Positions 1 through 6,553 are shown, counted from the stretch's first letter. The stretch is 6,844 nucleotides of DNA from Bacteroidales bacterium (GCA_012837565.1 DUQY01000157.1:1-6844), one strand, 5' to 3'. The notes: generated by a model not told the origin, from the letters alone. Numbers and translations: made by a program.

Positions 1-606
1 GTTCCTTGTGAACTAATTGTTAATGCTCGCCATAGAAAGGCTAATCCATTATCATCTGATATAGAATTTGAGATGGAGAACGACTATATCAAGGTCGATG
101 AAAACTTCCAAACATCCACTAATGGCATTTATGCAATTGGAGATGTAAATGGTAAGAGTCATTTTGCACATATAGCTTCTGCGGAAGGTCTTTTTGTAGT
201 TAATAGATTAAATGGCGTAGATGAGAAACTAGACCTTAGTAAGTTCCCTATGAATATGTATTCTCAACCAGAGGCTGCACAGATAGGACATACCGAAAGT
301 CAGTTAAAGGAAATGGGTGTTGATTATAAGATTAGCGAGTTCCCTCTTTCTGCAAACGGTAAGGCTATAACTGAAAATGCAGGCGAAGGATTCATTAGAA
401 TTCTTTCTGAGAACAAATACGGCGAGGTTTTAGGGGTTCAAATTATTGCAAACAATGCAACAGATATGATTAATGAGGCTGCGGCATATATGCAACTTGA
501 ATCCACGGTCTATGATATTGCAAAAACAGTTCACACTCATCCAACAATTTCCGAAGTCTTTATGGAAGCTGGATTTGAAGCCGTAGACCATGCAATACAT
601 AAATAA
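1..606 (+). CDS. lpdA: Dihydrolipoyl dehydrogenase (E3), 3' part only
   Basis: This is the C-terminal 201 residues of a flavoprotein disulfide reductase; the reading frame is open from base 1, so the gene begins left of the window and the ATG at 73 is internal. The enzyme reoxidises dihydrolipoyl groups of 2-oxoacid dehydrogenase or glycine cleavage complexes with NAD+. Visible are the second FAD-binding motif (GIYAIGDVNG, about residues 43-52 of the visible part), the dimerisation domain beginning near KFPMNMYSQPEAAQIG, and the active-site His-Glu dyad in HTHPTISE near the end. The redox-active CxxxxC lies in the missing N-terminal part. The usual GRxPN segment before the FAD motif reads ARHRKAN here, which is unusual. 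The 3' end overlaps the lipoate ligase gene by 17 nt, so the two are probably translated from one mRNA. A related disulfide reductase is possible, but the HPT.SE ending and the lipoate-ligase neighbour favour E3. Confidence 0.88.
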   Translation, partial: VPCELIVNARHRKANPLSSDIEFEMENDYIKVDENFQTSTNGIYAIGDVNGKSHFAHIASAEGLFVVNRLNGVDEKLDLSKFPMNMYSQPEAAQIGHTESQLKEMGVDYKISEFPLSANGKAITENAGEGFIRILSENKYGEVLGVQIIANNATDMINEAAAYMQLESTVYDIAKTVHTHPTISEVFMEAGFEAVDHAIHK

Positions 607-1273
607 TACCCCCGATCAGATGAGCATTCAACCTGTCTTATATTCGTATAATTTACCAGATTACACGATATTTGAGTCAGAAAAGAACTTTGACTATTAT
701 ATTGGTACACCAGAGGATACCTATATAGTTCTTGGACGATCCAATGATATTGAAAGGTCTATAAATTGTGAGAATGTAAAAAAAGATGGTATAATTACAT
801 TGAAACGTCCCTCAGGAGGAGAGTCTGTGATTCTTAGTCCTAATATGCTAATATTTTCTTTTAAATATAGGAGTGAAAGAATCCCCAATCCACTCAAATT
901 ATTTAAGATAATTAATTCAAAACTAATAGAGAATTTTAGCATATTAGGAATTAGAAACCTGCATTCCAAAGGTATATCTGATCTAAGTATAGGAAATATG
1001 AAGATAATGGGTTCGTCTATGTTTACAAAAAACAATACCATATTTTATCATGGCGTTCTAAATATAAGTGAAGATGTAGAATTGATTGAGAAATACCTAA
1101 GCCATCCTTCCAAAGAACCAGATTATAGAGAAAAGCGATCTCATAGAGATTTTGTAACCTCACTACAAAGACAGGGTTATAACTTCAAAAAAGAAGCTCT
1201 AACAAAATCAATTGAGATTTCAATACAAGAAATCAAAGAAGAGTTGAATAAAAACCAAATCTTAGTTTCCTAA
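590..1273 (+). CDS. lplA: Lipoate-protein ligase A family protein (single-domain)
   Basis: A 227-residue member of the biotin/lipoate ligase (BPL_LplA_LipB) fold, expected to attach lipoate, via lipoyl-AMP, to the lysine of an E2 or GcvH domain. Evidence: the lipoate-binding motif LKRPSGGESV at residues 71-80 (family RRxSGGG), and the segment GISDLSIGNMKIMGSSM around residues 128-144 with the conserved lysine K138, followed by FYHGVLNIS (family HHGTLL). It is much shorter than E. coli LplA (about 337 aa) and lacks the C-terminal accessory domain. The third Gly of SGGG is Glu, and the first Arg of RR is Lys. The start at 590 overlaps lpdA by 17 nt; an in-frame ATG at 620 (residue 11, MSIQPV) lies after the lpdA stop and is an equally good start. 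No catalytic Cys is seen where LipB or LipM would have one, so ligase is preferred over octanoyltransferase. The operon position after E3 supports the role. Confidence 0.85.
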   Translation: MQYINNTPDQMSIQPVLYSYNLPDYTIFESEKNFDYYIGTPEDTYIVLGRSNDIERSINCENVKKDGIITLKRPSGGESVILSPNMLIFSFKYRSERIPNPLKLFKIINSKLIENFSILGIRNLHSKGISDLSIGNMKIMGSSMFTKNNTIFYHGVLNISEDVELIEKYLSHPSKEPDYREKRSHRDFVTSLQRQGYNFKKEALTKSIEISIQEIKEELNKNQILVS

Positions 1274-1312
1274 ATCTTCGTTCTAATTTTTTATTTCTTC
1301 ATTTCTATGACT

Positions 1313-1333
1313 CTCCGTTGGCAATGGAGCTTT
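1313..1333 (+). terminator. Weak terminator hairpin after lplA
   Basis: A 7-bp stem (CTCCGTT at 1313-1319 with AATGGAG at 1323-1329, including one G-U pair) has a 3-nt GGC loop and is followed by CTTTA. It lies 39 nt after the lplA stop. The U-tract is short, so termination may be partial. The terminator-like hairpin at 1498-1519 could back it up. Confidence 0.45.
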
Positions 1334-1497
1334 ATGAAAAGCCTAATGTAAAATATTATTATGCTGAAGTAATAATTTATTGTCAATTAATAGAGGTTTT
1401 TTCTAAGGATATTTGATATGTAAAATGCAGAGCTAAGGTTTTATTACATTATTTTGACTGATGGAAACTCAACTGGGATATAGCTTTTGAGAGGGTG
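1334..1497. other. AT-rich intergenic stretch, no gene seen
   Basis: No ORF with protein-like content on either strand and no recognisable gene remnant. There is an AT-only 7-bp inverted repeat (1355-1361 with 1370-1376, 8-nt loop) and a 5-bp CTCAA/TTGAG hairpin (1468-1472 with 1487-1491). Neither has a U-tract, and both could occur by chance at this base composition. Confidence 0.5.
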
Positions 1498-1519
1498 AGT
1501 GAAATTTATTTCGCTTTTT
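1498..1519 (+). terminator. Terminator-like hairpin before the small RNA promoter
   Basis: AGTGAAA (1498-1504) pairs with TTTCGCT (1509-1515), 7 bp with one U-G pair and a 4-nt TTTA loop, followed directly by TTTT. It sits just upstream of the promoter at 1522 and could stop read-through from lpdA-lplA. The stem is AU-rich, so its strength is uncertain. Confidence 0.4.
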
Positions 1520-1521
1520 AC

Positions 1522-1552
1522 TTGACAAACGCCTTTTTATGTTGTATATTTG
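1522..1552 (+). promoter_or_regulatory. Bacteroidetes-type promoter for the small RNA
   Basis: TTG at 1522-1524 (-33 box) is followed after 20 nt by TATATTTG at 1545-1552, an exact match to the Bacteroidetes -7 consensus TAnnTTTG. The spacing is the same 20 nt as in the kdd promoter at the other end of the window. The predicted start, about 5-7 nt after the -7 box, falls at the first base of the inverted repeat at 1558. Confidence 0.65.
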
Positions 1553-1557
1553 TAAAA

Positions 1558-1636
1558 GAAAGAGTATTTAACGATAGCACAAGTATCAATTAGTTTTGTT
1601 GTGTGATAGAAAGCAATGGATGTTAAATACTCTTTC
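1558..1636 (-). terminator. Possible terminator of the lysine operon (same inverted repeat, other strand)
   Basis: Read on the minus strand, the 15-bp perfect inverted repeat lies 33 nt after the last stop codon of the operon and is followed by CTTTTAC (1557 downwards). The 49-nt loop is long for an intrinsic terminator and the U-run is only four, so this is a weaker reading than the small RNA. It is nevertheless the only obvious stop signal for the operon before the convergent genes. Confidence 0.3.
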
Positions 1637-1643
1637 GTTTTTT
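1558..1643 (+). ncRNA. Candidate small non-coding RNA with closing stem
   Basis: A predicted transcript of about 85 nt. Its first 15 bases (1558-1572, GAAAGAGTATTTAAC) are perfectly complementary to 1622-1636, which is followed by CGTTTTTT (1636-1643), giving a closing stem that also acts as the terminator. Inside the 49-nt loop an inner helix can form: GCACAA (1577-1582) with TTGTGT (1599-1604), plus two A-U pairs beyond a mismatch. A consensus promoter lies at exactly the right distance upstream. No credible peptide is encoded. I do not recognise an RNA family; it is far shorter than 6S RNA. Alternatives are a bidirectional terminator or a miniature inverted-repeat element. The structure and promoter are seen directly; that it is a functional RNA is inferred. 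Confidence 0.5.
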
Positions 1644-1668
1644 ATTTAACCCCATCCCTTTATTTCCC

Positions 1669-3081
1669 TTATTTCTTTATTAGTTTTCTTGCTCCTTCAA
1701 TAAACTCTTTGTCAACCTTAAGTAAGTCTGCAAGGTATAATGCTTCATTTGGAATTATCATTTCATGGTCTTCAATTAAGGAATAGTCAATTTGGTTTGA
1801 TATTTCATTAATTGATATTTCTTTTTGCCTATCATTTGGAATAAATCCTTTAACTCTTAACCTATTAGCCTGGGTTGTGATTCCAGAATAATGGGTCGTT
1901 GTAACTGAAAACGAATTATGCTGAGATAGGATATTAAGAAAACTATCCACAAGTGCAACTCCTTCCTTTGGGTTGGTTGTTCTTGCAAGCTCATCAACTA
2001 AAACGAGATATTGATTTCCTTGTTTTACTTTCTTAATTATATTATCTAATAAGAGGATTTCTGATGCGTAGGACGATAAGCCTGCTTCCTCGTCTTGATG
2101 ATCCCCAATTGAACATAATATATCTTCAACCAAAACAATTTCGGACTCTTTTGCAGGAACGAAAAACCCAAACTGTAATAATAACTGAGATAGGTAAAGT
2201 GATTTAAGAAGGATTGTCTTTCCTGCCATATTTGCTCCTGTAACAAGACAAGGCTTATGTGTGAGGGTAATGTCGATTGGTTGGTAAGTCTTATTTAATT
2301 CCTTTAGTTTTGAAACAAGTGGAGGGTAGGAGAGTTCTTTATAGTTTATTTGATTGGTTGTTGAGAATATAGGTTTGGTGAAGTTATTATCTAAGAAGTA
2401 TTCTGCAAGAGCAAAACTTTTATCTATTTTTCCTACTAATCTAATTGCTTCTATAAAGTCATGAAAATATACTTTTAACTCCTTAGATAGCCTTTCTCTT
2501 ATTTCGTTTTCAAGGTCTTCTATCTCCAAGTAGATATTATTTACCTTTGTTTCATCCTCTTGTTTTTTCGCTATTTCCCATTCTTGCCTTTTCTTTGCTA
2601 ATTCTTTTGAGTAAGCATTATATATATAGAACTGACTTAGCATTAGACCCTCAGGATCGAGTATCTTTATAACCTTATTTAGGTCTGGCAGATTTAGCTT
2701 GCCCTTAAGGTTATCTTCTAAGTAATTATCAATATCAAATATATAGGATGAAATTTTATAGCAAAAGATTGAAAATTGCTTTATTTGGAAAAGTGAAATG
2801 TCGTCAAGGATAAGATTTTGCTCCAATTGTTTTACTGTTCCGCTTATATCATTGATATGAGCAAGGACTCCTCTAACCTTCTTGAGAGCTTTAAGGTTAA
2901 TTTCTTCTGAAATATATGTCTGACAGCTTTCAATAATGGAATATTGGCTTGATAGGTAATCTTTATCCTTTGAGAAATTCGTTTCTAGAATAGTTTTCCT
3001 ACCAATGGGTGATGATATATTCAATTCATTAAATACAAAACTTAATCCATTATGCTTTTCTATTGCTTCTTTGAGTGTCAT
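1669..3081 (-). CDS. kamC: MutS-family ATPase of the lysine fermentation operon (KamC-like)
   Basis: A 470-residue protein with a C-terminal MutS domain V ATPase: Walker A TGANMAGKT at 281-289, MutS signature-like EEAGLSSYAS at 331-340, Walker B YLVLVDELART at 358-368 (D363, E364), and the THY motif at 396-398. The N-terminal half is helical, with a charged coiled-coil-like stretch at about 157-205, resembling the MutS core/clamp. There is no N-terminal mismatch-recognition domain, and at half the length of MutS it is not a repair MutS. It starts 4 nt after the preceding gene's stop and is last in the operon. MutS-like proteins of this type occur in lysine fermentation clusters of Fusobacterium and relatives, where the gene between kamA and kamD is called kamC; I use the symbol on that recollection. 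The biochemical role is unknown; help in maintaining an aminomutase is inference. Confidence 0.8.
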   Translation of the reverse strand: MTLKEAIEKHNGLSFVFNELNISSPIGRKTILETNFSKDKDYLSSQYSIIESCQTYISEEINLKALKKVRGVLAHINDISGTVKQLEQNLILDDISLFQIKQFSIFCYKISSYIFDIDNYLEDNLKGKLNLPDLNKVIKILDPEGLMLSQFYIYNAYSKELAKKRQEWEIAKKQEDETKVNNIYLEIEDLENEIRERLSKELKVYFHDFIEAIRLVGKIDKSFALAEYFLDNNFTKPIFSTTNQINYKELSYPPLVSKLKELNKTYQPIDITLTHKPCLVTGANMAGKTILLKSLYLSQLLLQFGFFVPAKESEIVLVEDILCSIGDHQDEEAGLSSYASEILLLDNIIKKVKQGNQYLVLVDELARTTNPKEGVALVDSFLNILSQHNSFSVTTTHYSGITTQANRLRVKGFIPNDRQKEISINEISNQIDYSLIEDHEMIIPNEALYLADLLKVDKEFIEGARKLIKK

Positions 3082-3085
3082 GGCT

Positions 3086-4096
3086 TTATATTTCTTTAAT
3101 ATTATATATTGGTAACGGTATTTCCTTCCTTAGTTCTTCAATTAACTTGTCAGAATTTAGATTATAACCCGATGGTGAGGTTGGATTAATAGTTATGGCG
3201 ATGAGGTTTGTTGGCTGAACTACCTTTAGTTTTCCTCCTTTTTCAAGATAAGAACTAATATTTTCAGGAGTGCAAAATACTCTTGTAAAATCCCTAATTA
3301 TTAACTCAATATCCTTTATGTTTTTCTGCGTCTTAAGAAATTGTATTAGCTTATCGGTTATTATTCCTGAAATAAAAATCTTTGTAATATCGGAGGTTAA
3401 CTTCTCCTTATGCTTATCTATCATTAGGATTGAAGGAATCTCTAAGTCTATAATATTATTGTTTTCATCAATTGAATATATTCCATTTTCAATTTCTAGT
3501 AGTTTCTCTGCAAGATTAGATTCAATAGCTTTAAGTTGAGTCATCCTGTAAATAAAACTTGTCTTTCTTACAAGGGTTTTCATATTAAAGGATAGGGCAG
3601 CTCCTGTAGATAAAATCATAGCCTCGGTTATGGAAGGAGATCCAAAACTCATCCTCGATAATGCTCCATCTACCAAAACTATATCAGCACCAAAGTTTTT
3701 AATATCTCCAATAACTTCTTTTAACCAAACAGTATTTGATGCTCCTGCAAGCACAACTTTACCAGAGCTAATAGCTTGTGCATAAACTAGCTTACCTAGG
3801 GCAGTTGAACGACTACTTAAGGCAAGAATATTTGAGGTTATTTGTTTTTGGGGATATAGAAGTTCTGAAGTTGCAAAGATTGTATTTGGGTAAATTCTTA
3901 TCTCTGGTTTTGATGTCTTGGTTACTTGATCTGTTTTTTCACCGTCAATACCAATTGAAGTGATTCCGACAACAGTATTTGAAAAAGAACACAAGCGAGA
4001 TAGTACATAGTTTAATGTTTCTGTCTTTCCTGTGTTCTTTTCAGTACCTACAAAAGATATACTCTTGTATTTTAATATGTCATTAATGAATGGCAA
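3086..4096 (-). CDS. kamB: P-loop protein of the lysine fermentation operon (KamB-like)
   Basis: A 336-residue protein of unassigned function with a clear nucleotide-binding site: Walker A GTEKNTGKT at residues 17-25, directly after the first beta strand, and a Walker B-like DIVLVDGA at 138-145. The N-terminal half looks like a G3E/SIMIBI-type or dethiobiotin-synthetase-like P-loop fold; the C-terminal half (about 220-336) has no motif I recognise. The start is TTG at 4096: a stop codon lies immediately upstream in frame, no ATG occurs before residue 149, and starting here places the Walker A where such folds have it. It begins 7 nt after the kamA stop and ends 4 nt before the MutS-like gene, so the two are tightly coupled. 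The symbol follows the kamA-B-C-D-E naming of the fusobacterial cluster as I recall it. A chaperone or cofactor-loading role with the aminomutases is possible but unproven. Confidence 0.75.
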   Translation of the reverse strand: MPFINDILKYKSISFVGTEKNTGKTETLNYVLSRLCSFSNTVVGITSIGIDGEKTDQVTKTSKPEIRIYPNTIFATSELLYPQKQITSNILALSSRSTALGKLVYAQAISSGKVVLAGASNTVWLKEVIGDIKNFGADIVLVDGALSRMSFGSPSITEAMILSTGAALSFNMKTLVRKTSFIYRMTQLKAIESNLAEKLLEIENGIYSIDENNNIIDLEIPSILMIDKHKEKLTSDITKIFISGIITDKLIQFLKTQKNIKDIELIIRDFTRVFCTPENISSYLEKGGKLKVVQPTNLIAITINPTSPSGYNLNSDKLIEELRKEIPLPIYNIKEI

Positions 4097-4103
4097 TTAA
4101 TTG

Positions 4104-5360
4104 TTAGTGTTTTTTTATTCTTTCGTGACGTGCTAAATGTAATGGCTCTAAAGACAACCTATCTCCATGAAGTAGGCTTGCAACTCCATCGTTCAATTCT
4201 TCTTCTTCATTTAAAAAGTCAATATCACATTCGCATTCGTTAGAATAACTTGTTGGTTCAGTATAAGTTGTTATTACTCCTTCAAAGTTTCTTAAAACAA
4301 TCTTGCCCGGACTTTGTGAGATAATGTATTGTGGCATAACTGGAGTTTTTCCTCCACCACCAGGAGCATCAACAACGAATGTTGGTACTGAGTATCCTGA
4401 AGTATGACCTCTAAGGTTTTCTATTATCTCAATTCCTTTTGAAACAGGAGTACGGAAATGTTCAAGTCCCATTGAAAGGTCGCATTGGTAGATGTAATAA
4501 GGACGAACTCTCATCATAACTAGTTTTTGAACTAATTTTTTCATTACTCTTGTGTCATCATTAACTCCTCTTAACAAAACAGATTGGTTTCCTAATGGGA
4601 TACCAACGTTTGCAAGTTTAGCACAAGCCTCTGTTGATTCCTCTGTGCATTCATTTGGGTGATTGAAGTGAGTATTTAGCCAAATTGGATGATATTTCTT
4701 TAGCATATTAACCAAGTCATCAGTAATTCTTTGAGGGCAAACAACTGGTGTACGTGTTCCTATACGTATAATTTCAACATGAGGGATAGCTCTTAGACGT
4801 TGGATAATTGATTCTAACATTTTGTCGCTAACCATTAAAGCATCTCCTCCTGAAAGAAGAACATCTCTAACCTGTGGTGTGCGTGCTATATAATCAATTG
4901 CTTGTTGGATTCTATCTTGTGGGCTTTCGTGGTCGTTTTGTCCAGCAAACCTTCTTCTTGTGCAATGGCGACAATACATTGAACACATATCAGTGATAAG
5001 GAATAGCACTCTGTCTGGGTAACGGTGAGTTAGTCCTGCTACTGGTGAATCTTCATCTTCGGAAAGTGGGTCCAAAAGGTCAGCATCTGCTTTGTATAGT
5101 TCAGCTGCTGTTGGAATTGCTTGACGACGAACTGGACAATGTGGGCTATTACTATCGATTAGACATAAATAATATGGCGTAATTGCCATACGTAATGTCT
5201 TTAGAGATTTCATAACACCCTCTTCTTCTTCCTTAGTAAGGGTTATATGTTTCTTTAAATCATCAAGTGTTTCAATTCTATTTCTTACTTGCCATTTCCA
5301 ATCGTTCCATTCTGCATCTGTTACATTAGGGAACAATTCTTTTCTTCTATTTACTTGCAT
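4104..5360 (-). CDS. kamA: L-lysine 2,3-aminomutase
   Basis: A 418-residue radical SAM, PLP-dependent enzyme converting L-lysine to L-beta-lysine, the first step of anaerobic lysine fermentation. The [4Fe-4S]/SAM motif CSMYCRHC has C126, C130 and C133; R135 matches the carboxylate-binding Arg134 of the Clostridium subterminale enzyme; the PLP lysine is K338 in DAPGGGGK; the epsilon-amino-binding Asp pair is D294 (YQCD) and D331. The length and N-terminus (NRRKELFPNVTDAEWNDWKWQVRNR) match the clostridial enzyme (416 aa) almost residue for residue, with an offset of one, which separates it from the shorter EpmB proteins. Oddity: of the four structural zinc cysteines (C. subterminale 268, 375, 377, 380), only two are present (C376, C378); the others are D269 and D381. 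It follows kdd after an 84-nt gap with a hairpin and is 7 nt ahead of the P-loop gene. Confidence 0.95.
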   Translation of the reverse strand: MQVNRRKELFPNVTDAEWNDWKWQVRNRIETLDDLKKHITLTKEEEEGVMKSLKTLRMAITPYYLCLIDSNSPHCPVRRQAIPTAAELYKADADLLDPLSEDEDSPVAGLTHRYPDRVLFLITDMCSMYCRHCTRRRFAGQNDHESPQDRIQQAIDYIARTPQVRDVLLSGGDALMVSDKMLESIIQRLRAIPHVEIIRIGTRTPVVCPQRITDDLVNMLKKYHPIWLNTHFNHPNECTEESTEACAKLANVGIPLGNQSVLLRGVNDDTRVMKKLVQKLVMMRVRPYYIYQCDLSMGLEHFRTPVSKGIEIIENLRGHTSGYSVPTFVVDAPGGGGKTPVMPQYIISQSPGKIVLRNFEGVITTYTEPTSYSNECECDIDFLNEEEELNDGVASLLHGDRLSLEPLHLARHERIKKH

Positions 5361-5393
5361 ATCTTAGGTTGTATTATTTGTTTTATTAAACAG

Positions 5394-5424
5394 AAAACTA
5401 TGGATAGAATAACCTACCCATAGT
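5394..5424 (-). terminator. Intercistronic hairpin between kdd and kamA
   Basis: A near-perfect inverted repeat: ACTATGG (5397-5403) with CCATAGT (5418-5424), extended inwards to a 12-bp stem with two wobble pairs on the minus strand and a 4-nt loop, followed by TTTC. It starts 20 nt after the kdd stop. The U-run is short, so it may be a partial terminator, lowering kamA relative to kdd, or a 3'-end stabiliser of a processed kdd transcript. I see no good promoter in the gap for kamA alone. Confidence 0.5.
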
Positions 5425-5444
5425 CTTATATTGAATTACGTTTA

Positions 5445-6485
5445 TTATGCGTATAGTTCAGTGAAGATATCTCTTAGTTCTTTTGATTCTCTCAGTAATT
5501 GAAGAGTAATTTCAGCGTGACCTTTTGTATAACCATTACCAACAATCATTGTAACGTCAGAACCAACACCTTCTGCTCCTAAAGCTGCTTTTGTAAAGCT
5601 TGTAGCCATTGAGAAGAAATAAACAACACCATCATTTTTAGTACATAGAATAGATGTCATTTCTGTATCGTTAATATTTACATTGTTAATTGTTACGTCA
5701 GCCATTTCACCGTTAGTTAGTTCAGATATTTTGTCCATAACAGCAATAGGTTGTGTTGCATCAGCAGCAAAAACGTGATCACAGAAATTCAATTTTACTA
5801 ATCTATCTGTTGATCTTTGGCTATGAGTGATACCAATTACTTTACCAGTAACACCAGCACGTTTTTTAGCTTCGTAGCAGCATAGCATACCTGATTTTCC
5901 ACCAGCACCAATAACGATAACAGTATCACCTGGTTTTACTAATTTGGCTGTTTGAGCAGGAGCACCTGCAACGTCAAGAGCTGATAATGCAAGATTTTCT
6001 GGCATATCATTTGGTATTTTAGCATAAATACCTGATTCAAATAAGATAGCTTTTCCATCAATATCAACTTGGTCAATATCTGGACGAATATCTTTAATTT
6101 TATCTATACGTAAAGGTGTTAGAGATAAAGAAACTAATGTAGCTATTTTATCACCAACCTTAAGATCAGTTTTTCCAATAAGTGCATCACCTATTTTTTC
6201 AACTGTTCCAAGTAACATACCACCAGAACCTGTTACTGGGTTTCTATGTTTTCCTTGTTTTTCAACAATTCCTAACATAATTTCAGCAATTTTTGCTTTA
6301 TCTCCACCAGCCTGTTCTTCAATTTGAGTAAAAGAAGCACTATCTACATTTAAGGTTTGAACATCAATAAGGATTTCATTATCATAAATTTCATCCATGT
6401 TATTATCAAGCTTTTGAGCTGGTTGTGGTAAAACACCTTTTGGTTCAATTACACGGTGTGTTCCGTATTTATTTCCTTTTTTCAT
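5445..6485 (-). CDS. kdd: L-erythro-3,5-diaminohexanoate dehydrogenase
   Basis: A 346-residue NAD(P)-dependent dehydrogenase of lysine fermentation: it oxidatively deaminates L-erythro-3,5-diaminohexanoate to (S)-5-amino-3-oxohexanoate, which Kce then cleaves. The N-terminus MKKGNKYGTHRVIEPKGVLPQPA is typical of Kdd, followed by a GroES-like part (LLGTVEKIGD, GDKIATLVSLSLTP), then a Rossmann fold with VIVIGAGGKSGMLCC (residues 189-203, loop G193-G199), and the family-like C-terminal segment GNGYTKGHAEITLQLLRES. Length agrees with the fusobacterial enzyme. The ATG at 6485 sits in an AAATAT context without a Shine-Dalgarno, usual for Bacteroidetes. It is the first gene of the operon, behind a consensus promoter and a structured leader. 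A generic zinc-type alcohol dehydrogenase is excluded by the distinctive N-terminus and the kamA neighbour. Confidence 0.93.
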   Translation of the reverse strand: MKKGNKYGTHRVIEPKGVLPQPAQKLDNNMDEIYDNEILIDVQTLNVDSASFTQIEEQAGGDKAKIAEIMLGIVEKQGKHRNPVTGSGGMLLGTVEKIGDALIGKTDLKVGDKIATLVSLSLTPLRIDKIKDIRPDIDQVDIDGKAILFESGIYAKIPNDMPENLALSALDVAGAPAQTAKLVKPGDTVIVIGAGGKSGMLCCYEAKKRAGVTGKVIGITHSQRSTDRLVKLNFCDHVFAADATQPIAVMDKISELTNGEMADVTINNVNINDTEMTSILCTKNDGVVYFFSMATSFTKAALGAEGVGSDVTMIVGNGYTKGHAEITLQLLRESKELRDIFTELYA

Positions 6486-6495
6486 ATATTTAATT

Positions 6496-6553
6496 TTGAG
6501 CTCTTATTATTTTTAGCAAAAACCCAGAGAAAGAACTCAATTGCACTCTGTGG
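6496..6553 (-). promoter_or_regulatory. Structured kdd leader with terminator-like hairpin
   Basis: On the minus strand CCACAGAG (6553-6546) pairs with CTCTGGG (6529-6523), a 7-bp stem with one bulged A and a 16-nt loop, followed by TTTTT (6522-6518). It therefore resembles an intrinsic terminator between promoter and start codon. Eight bases of its loop, TTGAGTTC (6540-6533), can pair with GAGCTCAA (6503-6496) just 10 nt before the ATG, with one wobble. This could be an antiterminating, pseudoknotted or translation-blocking alternative. I recognise no known riboswitch; it does not look like the lysine riboswitch, and regulation is inferred. Confidence 0.45.

Noticed and set aside
721..1041. 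106-aa open frame on the minus strand inside lplA
   Set aside because: It is antisense to a gene with clear lipoate ligase motifs, and its translation has no recognisable motif.
1558..1636. Miniature inverted-repeat transposable element with 15-bp ends
   Set aside because: No target-site duplication flanks it, and the promoter and U-tract spacing fit an RNA gene better. Only a multi-copy genome search could revive this.
1616..1786. 56-codon plus-strand frame beginning in the small RNA and running into the kamC end
   Set aside because: Most of it is antisense to kamC and its start lies beside the RNA's 3' stem; no coding evidence.
2046..2246. 66-aa open frame on the minus strand inside the MutS-like gene
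   Set aside because: It lies in a different frame across the Walker A region of the real gene and has no protein-like features.
1669..3081. DNA mismatch repair MutS
   Set aside because: Half the length of MutS, no mismatch-binding N-terminal domain, and embedded in a lysine fermentation operon.
3270..3963. Two plus-strand open frames (3270-3539 and 3778-3963) opposite the P-loop gene
   Set aside because: Both are antisense shadows; their hydrophobic look comes from the complement of AT-rich codons.
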